A DNA stretch of 64,000 nt, taken from Cercospora beticola (lineage: Eukaryota; Ascomycota; Dothideomycetes; Mycosphaerellales; Mycosphaerellaceae). Below are positions 33,424 to 44,586 of this stretch, in pieces. The stretch spans positions 62,001 through 126,000 of the forward strand of contig NC_088941.1 in the NCBI RefSeq assembly GCF_033473495.1, written 5' to 3'. The position numbers were made by a program, and so were the translations under genes. The notes below the pieces were generated by a model. That model was not told where the DNA came from. It was given only the letters and a program-made list of their open reading frames with translations, and did no database searches. Positions within the stretch are counted from its first letter, which is position 1, and each line of letters opens with the position of its first letter.

Positions 33424-35292
33424 TCATTGGTAAGGTGGAGGCGAGTTTTCACCCGCCACCGGATCTTCGTCAATCTTAGGACCAGTGTAGTTCCTGCGTC
33501 CCCAGATGTAATACCAAGCGAGCGCTACGCCAAGTCCTGCGACGAACACTGCAGAACCATAGTTCATAGTCTCCGCCAAAACAGGAAGACCAGCGGGCAT
33601 GGAGAAGAGAGGGATGGCGAACGCGCACCAGGCTGGAGAGGAATTAGTTAAGTGCTTGAGAACCAAGAAGCAGACCACTTACCCATGGCAACAACGTTGC
33701 AGATAGCACCGAAGATTCCAAAGTTGTATCGTGCTCCAACAAGCTTCTTGCGACCAGTGCAGAAGGAGATGGCAACAGGGATGACATAGCTCAGTGTCAA
33801 GAAAATGACACCAGAACCATTGAAAGCGTTGAATGCTGCAGATGAACCAATGTAGATGACACCAAGGATCAGCTGAATTGCCATACTCAGCAACATGGCG
33901 TTCAACGGAACGTCGAGCTTGCGGTTGACAGTGTCGAACTTCAGAAGGCGGGAACCAGGAATGGCGCCATCACGAGCAAAGGCCCAGGTGCATCGAGATG
34001 CGGCAGTGGTGCAGCTCGTGCCGCAGAAGAAGCCCAGAATGATGATCGGAACAGTCAAGACAAAAGCGCCAACCTCGTTACCAATGGCACGAGAGAGGAT
34101 GGCAGGAAGTGGCTGTCCGGTAGGGTCGGTAGTGACAGCGACCAAGTCTGGAAGGATGAACATCAATGGCACCAAGAAGATAAAACCGCAGGCCCAGTTG
34201 AGGGCGAGTGCACCGACGAGGGCCTTGGGTACCTGCTCGGCTGGCTTCTCAACTTCCTCGCACATGCTGACGACCATACCGGTGGCAGAGGTGGCGTATG
34301 CAGCGTGCAACAGACCAACGCAGAATGCCCATCCGGGAGGGTTCCAGCCAGAAAGGACCTCGAAGTGACCGAATGCATAAGAAGCAGATCGGCGACCTTC
34401 CCTGGCAATGACGAGTCCGGAAATGATGATTGCAGCAACGCCGATGAAGGTGAAGCCCACAGTCAGGGTGTCGATGAGTGGCAGGTGCTTGTTCAGCAAC
34501 GAGGAGATCAAGTTGCAGATGATCGTGATGCCGATGAAGATCAGGTAGATTTGATAAGGCTCGGCTGCAAAGATTCCAGCAGTCGTCATCTCCCCTGTCG
34601 CCTCATCGAGGTAGGGCTCGCCTTGGAAGATATTGATACAGCCGACGAGGAAGAGTGTGGTACCGAAGTTCACAGATAGGGTGATAATGATGTTGCCGAG
34701 CACGAAACACCAGCCGCACATCCAGGCAGCGAGTGCACGGCACCAGCGTGGCGAGAGCATATAGGTTTGGAAGTACACACCTCCAGCTGTAGGGTACACC
34801 TGGGAAGAGTTTAGTACGAGATCTTGGCCATCTTTTGCGCACAGGCCCGTGACACAGATGGCGGTCATCGTGGGAGACCAATGTGCACGAGGTGACTCTT
34901 CAACATACCGAAGTGATTTCACCGAGAGAAATGGCCACACACATCATCAGCGCACAGACGAGACACCATCCCCAGATCACAGTGGACGGGCCACCGCCTG
35001 TCAAGGGGTAGATGAGCGTCGTCGACAATCCGTAAGGTACAGATGCCAGCACGAAGGACATGAACGCCACGCTCAGAGTAGATCGATTACGAACCAGCTC
35101 TTGCGTGTAGCCCATAGCCGCAAGCACATCCTCAGCGGCGCTGTCCACGGAGTTCAACCGGCGGGGTGCATCGTGGTGCACATCGTTTCCATACTGATCT
35201 TCCTTTCCATAAGCATCCGCCGGCTTGGATGCTCGTCGATAGGTGGTGTCAGCGCCGGGCGCATAGCCGTTGTACGGATCGGATTTCGACAT
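33424..35292 (-). CDS. APC-superfamily permease, amino-acid/choline transporter (ACT) type
   Basis: Complement of 34909-35292, 33683-34799 and 33424-33632, with introns of 109 and 49 nt, gives 569 aa. The N-terminal 65 residues are hydrophilic and cytosolic. About twelve transmembrane helices follow. Family landmarks include the first-helix FMSFVLASVPYGLSTTLIYP with GGGPSTVIWGW, SLGEITSVYPTAGGVYFQ rebuilt exactly over the first intron, VSMCEEVEKPAEQVPKAL and TSCTTAASRCTWAFARDGAIPGS. This is the group of fungal GABA, choline and polyamine permeases (Uga4, Hnm1, Tpo5 relatives). The substrate cannot be assigned from sequence alone. The short last exon carries the final helix and a PPPY tail that could recruit an Rsp5-type ubiquitin ligase. 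Confidence 0.92.
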
Positions 35293-37700
35293 GTTCGCAG
35301 GAATAGAGTAGTTCGCTGGCGATAGGGCTGCAGGCTTGTCGATGATATGTATCACGATCAATCACTCATGCAGGAATCGATTTTTCACACGAAGGATTGT
35401 CGCGTTCGGGTGTTGTCGCTTTGGGCGGGTCGAGCTTTCGCCTTATCAGATAGCAGTAGATTGGGCGCAGTGGGCTTTGTCGTATACGGAACTTCTTCCA
35501 GAGTGGTCGCAAAGGGGCCAGGAATGCTATACCATATGTTGCTTTGGGATCCAGAGGACGAAGTTGCTTGTGGGCGTTGTCGCTTTGGGCTGTCGCGTGC
35601 TGATCTAGTCGAGGAAGGCTGCACGGAGAGAAGCGGGGTAGAGTTCCTGCTTCGTATTTGAGTCCTTTCTACAAAAGGTCTGCAGAAGATTTTGAAATAT
35701 GTCTGGTAGAGTGGTAACTCAGCTGATGTCTGCTGAGTGCCTCAGAAAAGAAGACCCAATAGACAGATTACAGCAAGCTGCGTAGCACGAGCGCAGCTTT
35801 CTGGGTCCCAGCATTTTGATTAAGTACGCCGGCCCACGCTGCACGTTGTGCGAACCGAATAAACGTAAAATTGAGTTCAGTGGTTCGGTTACTGATGGAC
35901 CGTCAGATTGGAAGTAGACTTGTATAGGGAAAGCGTCTTGGAAAATTTGCTTGGCTGAGCTATGACCGGTTGGTTCTATGCCAGTCTGAAGTCCGGTAAA
36001 AACGCCGACAGTGGACTGCGCAGTGCTGCGACTGGTCGGATGGGCTCTGGCATCGCAGGCATCGCCGGGTGGACACCACCGATATCAGCAGCATCAGCCG
36101 GAGCGGACCTCCTTGTAGAAAAGCGGCACGTGGCAGTGTGGCACCAACTGTGCGATTCGACGCCACAGCTCCTCATGGCGCGCATGGAGCTTCGTAGGGC
36201 GCACAGACGGGACCTCCTCCATGCGGAGCACGACGCCTTGGTCAGCTGATGTCGCTTGTATTTGCAATTGAGGGCTGGAGCTGGAGCGCGATCTTTCGGA
36301 GCCTCAGTGCGAGACCGCAGCTGCCATCTGATCAGTAGGGTGAGTTGAGGACAGGCATGAGCGATTGGTAGAGCGCGGGTGTGGGTGGATTGGATGCGTG
36401 TCACAGCCGCCGGCTAGTTAGGGCTCCTGTAGTTGGTCTTGTGAAGGGCGGGTCGCTTATCTGCTGCAACGTCGAAGAAGGGCGATCGAGCTTCTTCGTT
36501 CATCACCACCTTCGAGAAGGAGCTCCGCAGCCACAAGCGTCCTTGTACTCCATTGGCGACGATTGTGCTGCCGCACAGGACAGTCTGGATTGTTGCTCAT
36601 CATGCCTTCATCCGCGACTGTGAAACTCTCGACTTTCTCTCGGAGCATGTTGCCGGTGCACGGCCGGGAGAACCGGGGGCCAGGACTCTCCGAGAACCAC
36701 TTTCATCATCGTCTGACTGCAAATTTGACGGTGTCCGCAGTGGGCTGCGAGTATTCTGTTGAGGCAACAACGCCGGACGTCATGGTCTTTTAATTGTCAG
36801 ATCCTTCGTGTTGGGCCACAGTTCGGGACAAGGCACCGCTCGACAGCGCTCGACCACACGCGCGATGCACGCAGACATCGATGTCGGAGGATCTGAACAT
36901 GGCCAGAAATGCGTGCTGGGATATTGACCATGTTTCCTCCCTCTGCGCTCGGTGGATTGTGTTGTCCGTCTGACTGAGTTCCGGGCGCTCAGTAGTAAGC
37001 AGCAGTCGAACGTCGAGGCAAGGGCCGGCAGAGCCTCTCTGTATACAACAGAACATGCGGAGGGCTTCGAAGTATATGAGTTCGTGGACAGGAGGTGCGG
37101 CTGACGAATCCAATACGTCGTAAAAGCCATCCGCATTCGGCAGCAGGACTTTAATGAGCTTCAATGCTGACTGGGCAAGCCAAGCCAAGCAACGAAGCGA
37201 GCACCGATGTCTTCACCGCAGTCGAACCCCAATGACCTTCACTGTCACATGAAGATGTACCGAACAGACAGCTCGTCCCGCGATCACTGAGCGCGAGAAG
37301 TGAAGAACCGTGTGTTGAGGGCTCCTGGATGCCACGAACGCGCAATAGCCTCTGGTTTCTGATTCCCGTTACCAAACATGCGAGAATTGGAGCATATCGT
37401 AAGTTGCGTGGAGTTGGACTCAAGGGCACGCCATCGATGGGATGAGTTCGAAACTACGAGGAGGAACAAAAGATCATGAGCAAGTCCCGATCGGGAGTGT
37501 TTGCGTTTTTGTCATGTCAGAAGCATATGAGACCTGAAGCGAAGCAACGTGAAGTGAGGCACCGTGTGTCTAGCTCGTGCAGCTGAACCCGTACCGCAGC
37601 AAACGCTCGTGTCTTGGGAGAGAAGCTGACCTTTGCCCTCATGTCTCTCCGATGTTCTTGTGTACCTCCCATTCAACTCCAACCTGCAACAGCAGCGCCG
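35293..37700. other. Large gene-poor region
   Basis: About 2.4 kb between divergent genes with no gene I can support. Two minus-strand frames, near 36220-36105 and 37136-36780, look weakly coding but lack a consistent start and splice set. No tRNA, repeat or transposon signature recognised. Confidence 0.4.
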
Positions 37701-38500
37701 ATGTCGCGCGCCATGGCAGCGTCGCTGGTGCTTCCAGACAGCAAATACAGCGACATGACGATCTTGTGCGAGAATCACAGCTGGGACGTTCACGCAGTCA
37801 TCGTATGCCCGCAATCCGGCGTACTCGAGGAAGCTTGGGACTCCGACCACACGGTCAGTTTCCACAGCTGTCAACACGCGAAGTCGAACGTTTCGTGGCT
37901 GACACAAGGCAGGCTTTCTACTCGAAGCAGAACCCAGAAGTCCTACAAGCAGCCATCGAATTCTTCTACAGCGAAGACTATCGGGAGGCCACTGGCGGCA
38001 AGGCAGCAACATCGACTTGTTCTGTCGTGTTCCACGCGCGCGTTTACGATGTCGCCGAGTATTTGCAAGCTCCGAGTCTTATGATCATGGCGGCAGGAAA
38101 GTTCCAAAAGGCATGCGAAGACCTCTGGGCCAGTGATGGATTCGCGCTCCTAGCCAAAGCGATCTATTGCGGAACGGAGTTGGACGGCCGGCTCTTCAAA
38201 AACGATCACGATGAGCTTCACATTCGCTTCCTGACGGTCGCCAAAGCCCACGCTGCAGATCTGTTCCGTTTCCAAGCCGTGGGCAGGTCAGTTGTCTCCA
38301 ATAAACTACCGGTTGTGTTTGCCTTCTAATAAGATGACAGGGAGTTCAGAGACACACTTCGTCGTATTCCAGCTCTTCATACTCTTAGCTTCGAGCTTGC
38401 AGAAGCCCTGGCCAGTCAATTGAGGTTGGCTGACAAGCGATGCGCCGCAATCGGTCTGGCCGAAGCTGAAGCCGAGCTGGTGATGACAGATGTTTCGTGA
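37701..38500 (+). CDS. BTB/POZ-domain protein
   Basis: Exons 37701-37853, 37913-38286 and 38341-38500, with 59- and 54-nt introns, encode 228 aa. The N-terminus has the fungal BTB signature: SKYSDMTILCENHSWDVHAVIVCPQS, the characteristic D-x-T/V strand and the H-x-A-V-x-C-S helix. The first splice joins the truncated BTB strand to FYSKQNPEVLQAAIEFFYSEDY, and a VYDVAEYLQAPSLMIMAAGKF helix pair follows. Fungal proteins of this size form large lineage-specific families, thought to be adaptors but mostly unstudied. Compared with the canonical BTB core, the segment around the first junction is short. It converges with a second BTB gene at 38987-39981. Confidence 0.82.
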
Positions 38501-38986
38501 GACGACAGGAATGTCCCTTTACGCCGACATCGAAGGCGGAAGATCGAATAACGAATGTGGGCTTCTACGTGCCCTTCATTCCGCATCAAAAACTTGTCGG
38601 CTGACGATCATGCTCTGCTCAACAAAGGCATATCGACATTACCTCGAGCGACGCTGAAGAGACGGCGCGACTGGTTAGAGAGGACATGCAGGACGTTCAT
38701 CGTAGCACGAAGTTGAGCGGCAGACGCAATTTGGTCGACGCTGTTTGATATTCGCGGGCCGCAAAGACGTGCGCGCAGTCAAATTGAATACCTGCTCCCA
38801 GAGCCACTGTCCGACGATTGTGGGATGCAGTAATGCATGCCGGCACAGCGTGCTTCGTTACTGACATCAGGGTATCCTCGCAGCCTTGATTCACACTGTC
38901 CCATCGATCCGTTGATGACGAGCCTTGCGAAGGCCCCCGCGATACGATCTGAGCGCCGGACGTCCTTCGCACGACCACCTCCTCCA
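38501..38986. other. Intergenic between two converging BTB genes
   Basis: About 490 bp, 3' ends on both sides. Nothing else seen. Confidence 0.4.
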
Positions 38987-39981
38987 TCAGTCTGCAACTC
39001 TTAAACTGTTCCACGCATCCACTTTCATCGTCAAACGCTCCTCTCGGGACGTTTCGTCTCGTTCGAGGTCGCCGCGGCCGCGTGGAGGCACACGGCACGC
39101 ATGTGTGTAAGAAGAGCCAGGGCGTCTGGGCATCTGAGCAAAGAAGACGGCGTTACAGGACGGGCAGAAATAGCGCGTTGATTTCGTCGCGTCGCGTGAA
39201 ATACGGCTCGAGCGGCTGATCAGTTCGGAAAAATCGAAATCGGGCTCTGGTGCAAGTGCAGTCTTTGCGAGATGAAGAGTGAGTCTTGGTGATTGTTCGA
39301 GGACTTGCTGAAATTTGTCGTAAACGCTGCCATCGTTCAGGAGAAGTTCTTGTGCGTGAGCAGCAGCAATGTCCATGATCGCTTCCCTAAGTGGCTCGTA
39401 GGACTCAGACATGTACGGGTATCTGGATGGTAGAGTGATGAAGATTTCCTCAGCGTGCTCCGCAAACTCGTTGGACTTCCAGATACTGCTCGCAACCTCT
39501 TTAAACTTTCTCGCCGCTACAAGGCGGAGCTTGGGGATGCTGTACTGGCATGCCAAGAGGAATACTCTCGCGTGGAACTCAGAAGGCTTGAAGTCGTGGA
39601 TCATAAGCTCGTGGTCGTCGATCGTCGGTGACTCGTAGTCAATGCCGTAGCAAAACTTCACTGCCGCGGAGACAACACAGGGATCCTGACAGTTAAACGT
39701 GATCTCATGGCTGCCATTGTCCTGAGACGTATCAGTGAAGGACAGGTCAGGTGCCATTGCCAGTAAAGCCGTACCCGCATAGCCTGGCATCTTCTCAGGA
39801 AGAAGGGCGACTGGGCCGAGAGGATCGCTGCATGGATGTTGAATCGGTAGCGCTCGCAGACGAGGACCAGATCAGTCAACAGTCCATTCTCATGAAGAGA
39901 TTTGACGCCTTCAATGATGTCAGGCGAGTCGCCGCAGTCCATCTCCTGATCCATGATGTGATTCTGAAGTGCCGGTTGCAT
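38987..39981 (-). CDS. BTB/POZ-domain protein with C-terminal cysteine motif
   Basis: Complement of 39775-39981 and 38987-39721, joined over a 53-nt phase-0 intron, encodes 313 aa (304 if the second ATG at 39954 is used). The BTB domain runs from GLLTDLVLVCERYRFNIHAAILSAQSPFF across the intron to VSAAVKFCYGIDY. The helical back half is FHARVFLLACQYSIPKLRLVAARKF. Beyond residue 235 it carries an extra tail with YFCPSCNAVFF and a later HACR, which could form a small zinc-binding knuckle. A bare BTB protein of this fungal type usually ends before that point. The partner ligase or target is unknown. Confidence 0.82.
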
Positions 39982-40237
39982 GGTGTAAGAGAGAAGATCG
40001 TTACTGTGCGGCGAGCTTGTTGCCTTGGATGTTTTAGCGAAGGCGGAGGTGCGAAGGAAAGGAAAGGGAATGAGAGAAAAAATGTGCAGGCAACGGCTCC
40101 TGCCATCTTTGCGACGTGAGGCAGGCGGCCGCCAGCACCAAACTTCCTTCACTTGCAACGCGCTCCACGCGTCGATAGCGCGTGCCAACCGCGCTCATCG
40201 CTCTAATGAATGCTACATACCTATGCAAGATGCCAAA

Positions 40238-42565
40238 TCACTTCTTGAAGGTCATACTCCTTCCGGCTTTCTCCTTCTGACTTCGAGGTAGCCCCTTTGG
40301 AGCATCCATGCTCTTCGCATAAGGGTTCACCTGCTTTTGAGACTTCTTCCGATCCTTTCCGCTCATCCGCTCACTTGGTGCATTCAGTATGCTTGGTGCG
40401 CTGGCATAGTCGAAAGGAACCTCATCGTCTCCGTTTTGCATTTCGTCCTTGCCTGATGCATCAGCGCCAGCAGCCTTCGCCGCCATCTTCGCAGCTCTCT
40501 TTGCTGCCTTCCTCTCCGCTTTCTGCTGCGCACGTACTGAAGCCTCATCCACGATAGCAACCTCATCGGAGTTGGCAGCCATTCCATCTGTGGGTTCTGT
40601 GGCACGTTTTCGTTTCTTGCTCGTGTCTTTGAGTATGAAAACATCATCCTCCTGTTGTCTAGGTACTGGTTCCGGGGTGGGCTCACGTTGCGGCTGCTGT
40701 CGCTCAATCTCTGAAGCATCTGCGAATGACTCTGCCGTCAGAGGGGGCAATGGGACAGCCAATGAGATCTCCGATGCGGTGGGCGCGCTTCGTGTGTGAT
40801 CCCACGCGCTGCTTTCGAAAGCCGCGCCCCAGAATGATGAAGCCGTACTTCGAATCGGAACGTCTGTAGACACGATCAGTGCAGATGCACTGGGTGCAGT
40901 CTCGATTCCTGGCTGTGAGGCCGACGCTGTAGTTTCTCTCGGCATCTTTCGCGGCCGCTGTGGCTCGACTTGGTTCAGCAGTTCCATCATCTCAGGCCCA
41001 TCTTTACCAGCTTCCTTGGCTTTGATGACCACACTGAGAAGCTCATCGGCGCGTAACCGTACCGTTTGAGAGGCAGGCGTCGCAATTCCCAGCAATGCCA
41101 GTCTGTTAGTCGGCATACCGCGAGCAATGCTGAAGATCTGGTGGTTTGGCATGATGTAATGCGTACTGTCGTCTTGCTCTCGTGCGACCTGGTCTCGCCA
41201 CTGGTGTACAGCTCGGAAGACCGAGAACTGCTCCTTGCCAAGTAGGGCCGGTGTCCTGGAAAGCAACTTGTACCAACCAACGCCTTGACCAAGTTCCGCA
41301 TCGTAGATCGGGTATTCGTATCGTTGTAATGCTTCCTCAGAGCTTCGCTGCAAGACGTCGTAGATCTTATCACCTTCGCGGTCTGGCAGCTCGAAGTTCG
41401 ACCTCTGAATGAGCTCGTTTCGCATGTTATCGAAGATGTACAGTAGGAAATGTGTATCGCTGCGGGCATAATCAAACAGCTCTTTCGGCAGGGGTCGCAC
41501 TCGCCAGTCAGCTGTTTGGTATTGCTTTTGAGCATCGACGTTGGCAAACTTCTTTAACAGGAATGCCAAGCTACCGCCTGTATATCCCAGGCATCGCGAA
41601 GCGTGGTGTGTATCGAAAAGACCAACAATGTAGAGCCCCAGATCTCGTTGAAGCCACATGATGTCCATGAACGCGCCGTGAAGGACTTTGATGATGTTCG
41701 GATCCGCAAAGACTTCGTTCAGGCACTGCAGTTTCCGTCTCCAAGGCTTGAGTGTGTCCACTATCCAGTCTTTGTCTCTGGTGCTGATCTGCATCAGCGA
41801 CACTATGCCGATATACGACCTGCTGTCATGATGTTCCAGATCTATTGCGATTTCCTTTGCCTGTTTCAACTCTTCCAACATGTCATGTAGCGCCTCTTCC
41901 GTGTCCACGAACGTCGCTGTCGTCTCGTCGAATGGGTGGTACATGATGGGTTCACTCTGCTGATATATTCGCGCAGGGTATTCGTAGTTCTCGATTTCGT
42001 GTTGATAAGGGTGAGGGTATGTTGGTTGAGTCTCGCCCTCTGCTATCCGCGGCTCTTTCTCCAGCGGCGCCTTCGCATGGGGCTTGGTCTCCAGAAGCGG
42101 TTTGAAAGGCGCCTCATCGTTGTTGGTGGGCACATGCTCGAATAGAAGCTGTGGCTTCTCAATGCGCTGGTCGCGCTGCGGTGCATTGCGACTCGATTTC
42201 GCGTTCTTTGGTGTTTCTGCTGCAGGACTCAACCTCTTCACGGCGCCCGTGAACTCGTCCAGCGCGGTATCTGCGCGCTCCAGCAGACTATCCACCACAT
42301 CGACCACAGCTCTCCAATTACCCTCCACCGATTCGAGGTCCTTGAGCCTCGGCGGTCGCGTGATCTCGGTATTCGACGTGGCAGCTCCGATCAGTCGCTC
42401 TGCGAGGCCTAGCAGGCGTGCATTTTGCTGGTCCAGAGCCGGTCCCACAGCAGAGTCGAGTGATCGTTGAAACGGAATGTCCTCGTTCGCCAACGATACT
42501 GCGCTGCGCGTTGTCGATGTGAGGGCGGACTTGATGCCGGTCTCGAGCGCACCGAAGTCTTCCAT
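40238..42565 (-). CDS. RRP6: Rrp6-like exosome 3'-5' exonuclease
   Basis: Rrp6 is the nuclear exosome subunit that trims rRNA, snoRNA and aberrant RNAs. One exon encodes 775 aa. The N-terminal 110 residues are the PMC2NT domain that binds the Rrp47/C1D cofactor. The DEDD-Y nuclease spans about 215-400 with D242 and E244 (EIAIDLEHHD), D301 (HGAFMDIMWLQRDLG), and Y366 and D370 (FDYARSDTHFLLYIFD). The HRDC domain is around 440-520 (MPNHQIFSIARGMPTNRLALLG). The C-terminus is long, basic and disordered, ending in a Lys-rich segment expected to carry nuclear localisation and the exosome lasso. All catalytic residues are present. Confidence 0.96.
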   Translation of the reverse strand: MEDFGALETGIKSALTSTTRSAVSLANEDIPFQRSLDSAVGPALDQQNARLLGLAERLIGAATSNTEITRPPRLKDLESVEGNWRAVVDVVDSLLERADTALDEFTGAVKRLSPAAETPKNAKSSRNAPQRDQRIEKPQLLFEHVPTNNDEAPFKPLLETKPHAKAPLEKEPRIAEGETQPTYPHPYQHEIENYEYPARIYQQSEPIMYHPFDETTATFVDTEEALHDMLEELKQAKEIAIDLEHHDSRSYIGIVSLMQISTRDKDWIVDTLKPWRRKLQCLNEVFADPNIIKVLHGAFMDIMWLQRDLGLYIVGLFDTHHASRCLGYTGGSLAFLLKKFANVDAQKQYQTADWRVRPLPKELFDYARSDTHFLLYIFDNMRNELIQRSNFELPDREGDKIYDVLQRSSEEALQRYEYPIYDAELGQGVGWYKLLSRTPALLGKEQFSVFRAVHQWRDQVAREQDDSTHYIMPNHQIFSIARGMPTNRLALLGIATPASQTVRLRADELLSVVIKAKEAGKDGPEMMELLNQVEPQRPRKMPRETTASASQPGIETAPSASALIVSTDVPIRSTASSFWGAAFESSAWDHTRSAPTASEISLAVPLPPLTAESFADASEIERQQPQREPTPEPVPRQQEDDVFILKDTSKKRKRATEPTDGMAANSDEVAIVDEASVRAQQKAERKAAKRAAKMAAKAAGADASGKDEMQNGDDEVPFDYASAPSILNAPSERMSGKDRKKSQKQVNPYAKSMDAPKGLPRSQKEKAGRSMTFKK

Positions 42566-44324
42566 GATGGGTGTTGTGGCAGAGGTCAGCGTGCTCTACC
42601 CATCTTTCGCCTCGATGTCTTTCCTCTCAAGAGCTCAGTCGCAACTTTCTTGATCGGCATGCGCGAATCCCTGCTAGCGCAGCTGTGCCGGCATCCGAGC
42701 CGGCCGCAGCGGGCCGCAACATCTCTCTCTCCTCGAAAGTCGAGACTCAATCAGTGTTGTGGTGATCACTTCGACCCCGCAATGTGTGAGGGTTCAAGCA
42801 CAATGCCCTCATCGTTCTATCAGACAACAATGTATCAAGTATCGCGTGACACAGCAGTTCGAAAACACGCGCATCCGACCGCGAAGCCGGCACAAGGCGT
42901 GGTAATTGAATCTCGGAGACTGTGGCTATTTCACGATGCCCGACCCAAGGAGCAAGCAAGGAATCTGTTGGCCAACAAGCGCTGCGAACTTCCGACATTG
43001 ACAAAGACTCGTGATGCGCAATCTGCGCTGTAACGACGTCGAAGAATGTCACTGCAACATGGAGATTCCAGTCATTGGCACTTGCTACACACAACTCGCG
43101 CTTTGTCTTTCAAGCAGCCACAATATATCTGTAAACCGGAGAATTGAAAGACGTATGGACATGTTACCCTTTTCGGTCCTGGTGACTAAAAATTGCTTCC
43201 AACCTTTTCCTGTTGAGCTCGGCAAGAGACCAAGAAAGACAAGAATTTCTTGAGAGCGGCTGATTCCATCCATCGCAGCTTACTGATGCAGCGCTTCAAA
43301 GTCGAAACTGACACGGATTGGTGTTTGTGGTAGGACCACTCGTGCACGCACAGCTGATAAGTCACAGCAGTCGTTAAGCAGGTGCTTTTTCCCAACCTGG
43401 CATCTGCAAATGTCCGCAACAAGACGAGAAACGTGCTCTACTGCGGGGCTGGCGTGACCTACCGAATTTGGCAGGCGAGCTTTGTGAGGCACCCGATAGA
43501 ATCTGGACAATGCAAAACAACGAGGCTTCGTCCCTTTTGCTTGAGCAATTCTGGCGACTGGCTGAGATGCGATTCTCCATCCATGCAGGGTAAATTTGGC
43601 CTACATACGGAGGCGGAAAGTTGTTTCCACCTGTAGCTACTTCCCGCTAGGCTGTTTCGAGCGTCATGTGTGACAGAACACGTTCCTTGAGCGTGGCTGG
43701 GACGATTGAGACATGCCATGGTTCGAAAGAGCAGTCACGCATGTTGACTCACATAGCACGCACTCCATCACGGCAAGGCTGTATCTCTCGGGGACCACCA
43801 GCCAAAGAGAAATGCCCCGACGATCCAACTTTTCGGAGTCGTCAGATTGTGCTATAGGGTGCAGCTATCCTGATCTCCTGGTTCGCGTACGAGCTGCGCA
43901 TGGCGCCTGCTCGCCTGCTCGACGTGCTTGTGGGTCGCATCGCATGAACCGCGCATGCAACAGACTGTGCCCAAGGTCTGGGAAGGCCTAGTCTCAGATC
44001 AAGTCCCCCCTTCCAGTACAAGACTGATGAGCGGTTCTACACTTCCTTCGGGTAGACCAAGCAACGAGTGAGTACTGTCAATCCTAGCGGGTTGAGCGGC
44101 GGTGCGCAGAAATGGAACTTCACCAGTCTCGCGTCCATGAGGCTTTGTGAATCCATTCTCGCACAGGTTCAAGCGAATCCGCAATCTATTCAATGCATGA
44201 GCAGAGGCGATCGTCAATACGAACCACACTGAGCGTGAAGGAGGTGCCATCTGATGCAGGCAGAGAGCTCTGGACATGGTAGCATGATGTCGAATCAATG
44301 CGTCCAGCCTCTCGGTGCCGATTC
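42566..44324. other. Gene-poor region
   Basis: About 1.8 kb with no supported gene. It contains the RRP6 promoter on its left side and leads to the palindrome upstream of the AflR-like regulator on its right. Confidence 0.4.
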
Positions 44325-44350
44325 GGCGTGAAGAACATGTTCTTCACGCC
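44325..44350. promoter_or_regulatory. Perfect 26-bp palindrome upstream of the AflR-like gene
   Basis: The 26 bases read identically on both strands, with half-site GGCGTGAAGAACA and centre ACATGT. It lies about 237 bp upstream of the regulator's ATG. It could be a dimer-binding operator or a cruciform/hairpin. It does not contain the AflR consensus TCG-N5-CGA. Confidence 0.75.
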
Positions 44351-44586
44351 TATGCTGAAGTCGATCAGTCAGTGAATGGCATGCTGCCTCCTCCGATTCG
44401 ATGCTACAGCTCGTTTGCAGGTGCAGCGAGTCCAATGCAATGCAACAAGCTGAGCTACGGATCAATCCCTGGACTGTACCCAGCTTCTGCCTCACGAAGC
44501 TGACTTGGCGTGGTATTAAGAAGAGCACAAGGGCCGGACCGCAATGTTCGACGCAGCATACAGGCAGTTCTTAGCCAAACATCGAT

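Noticed and set aside
34603..34940. N-terminal MWPFLSV extension of the permease ORF
   Set aside because: It is translated intron; splicing 34909 to 34799 restores the conserved SLGEITSVYPTAGG motif.
36780..37188. Overlapping minus-strand ORFs of about 120-130 codons
   Set aside because: The longer one starts with TTG and the other has composition typical of a shadow frame; no splice-supported extension or family match.
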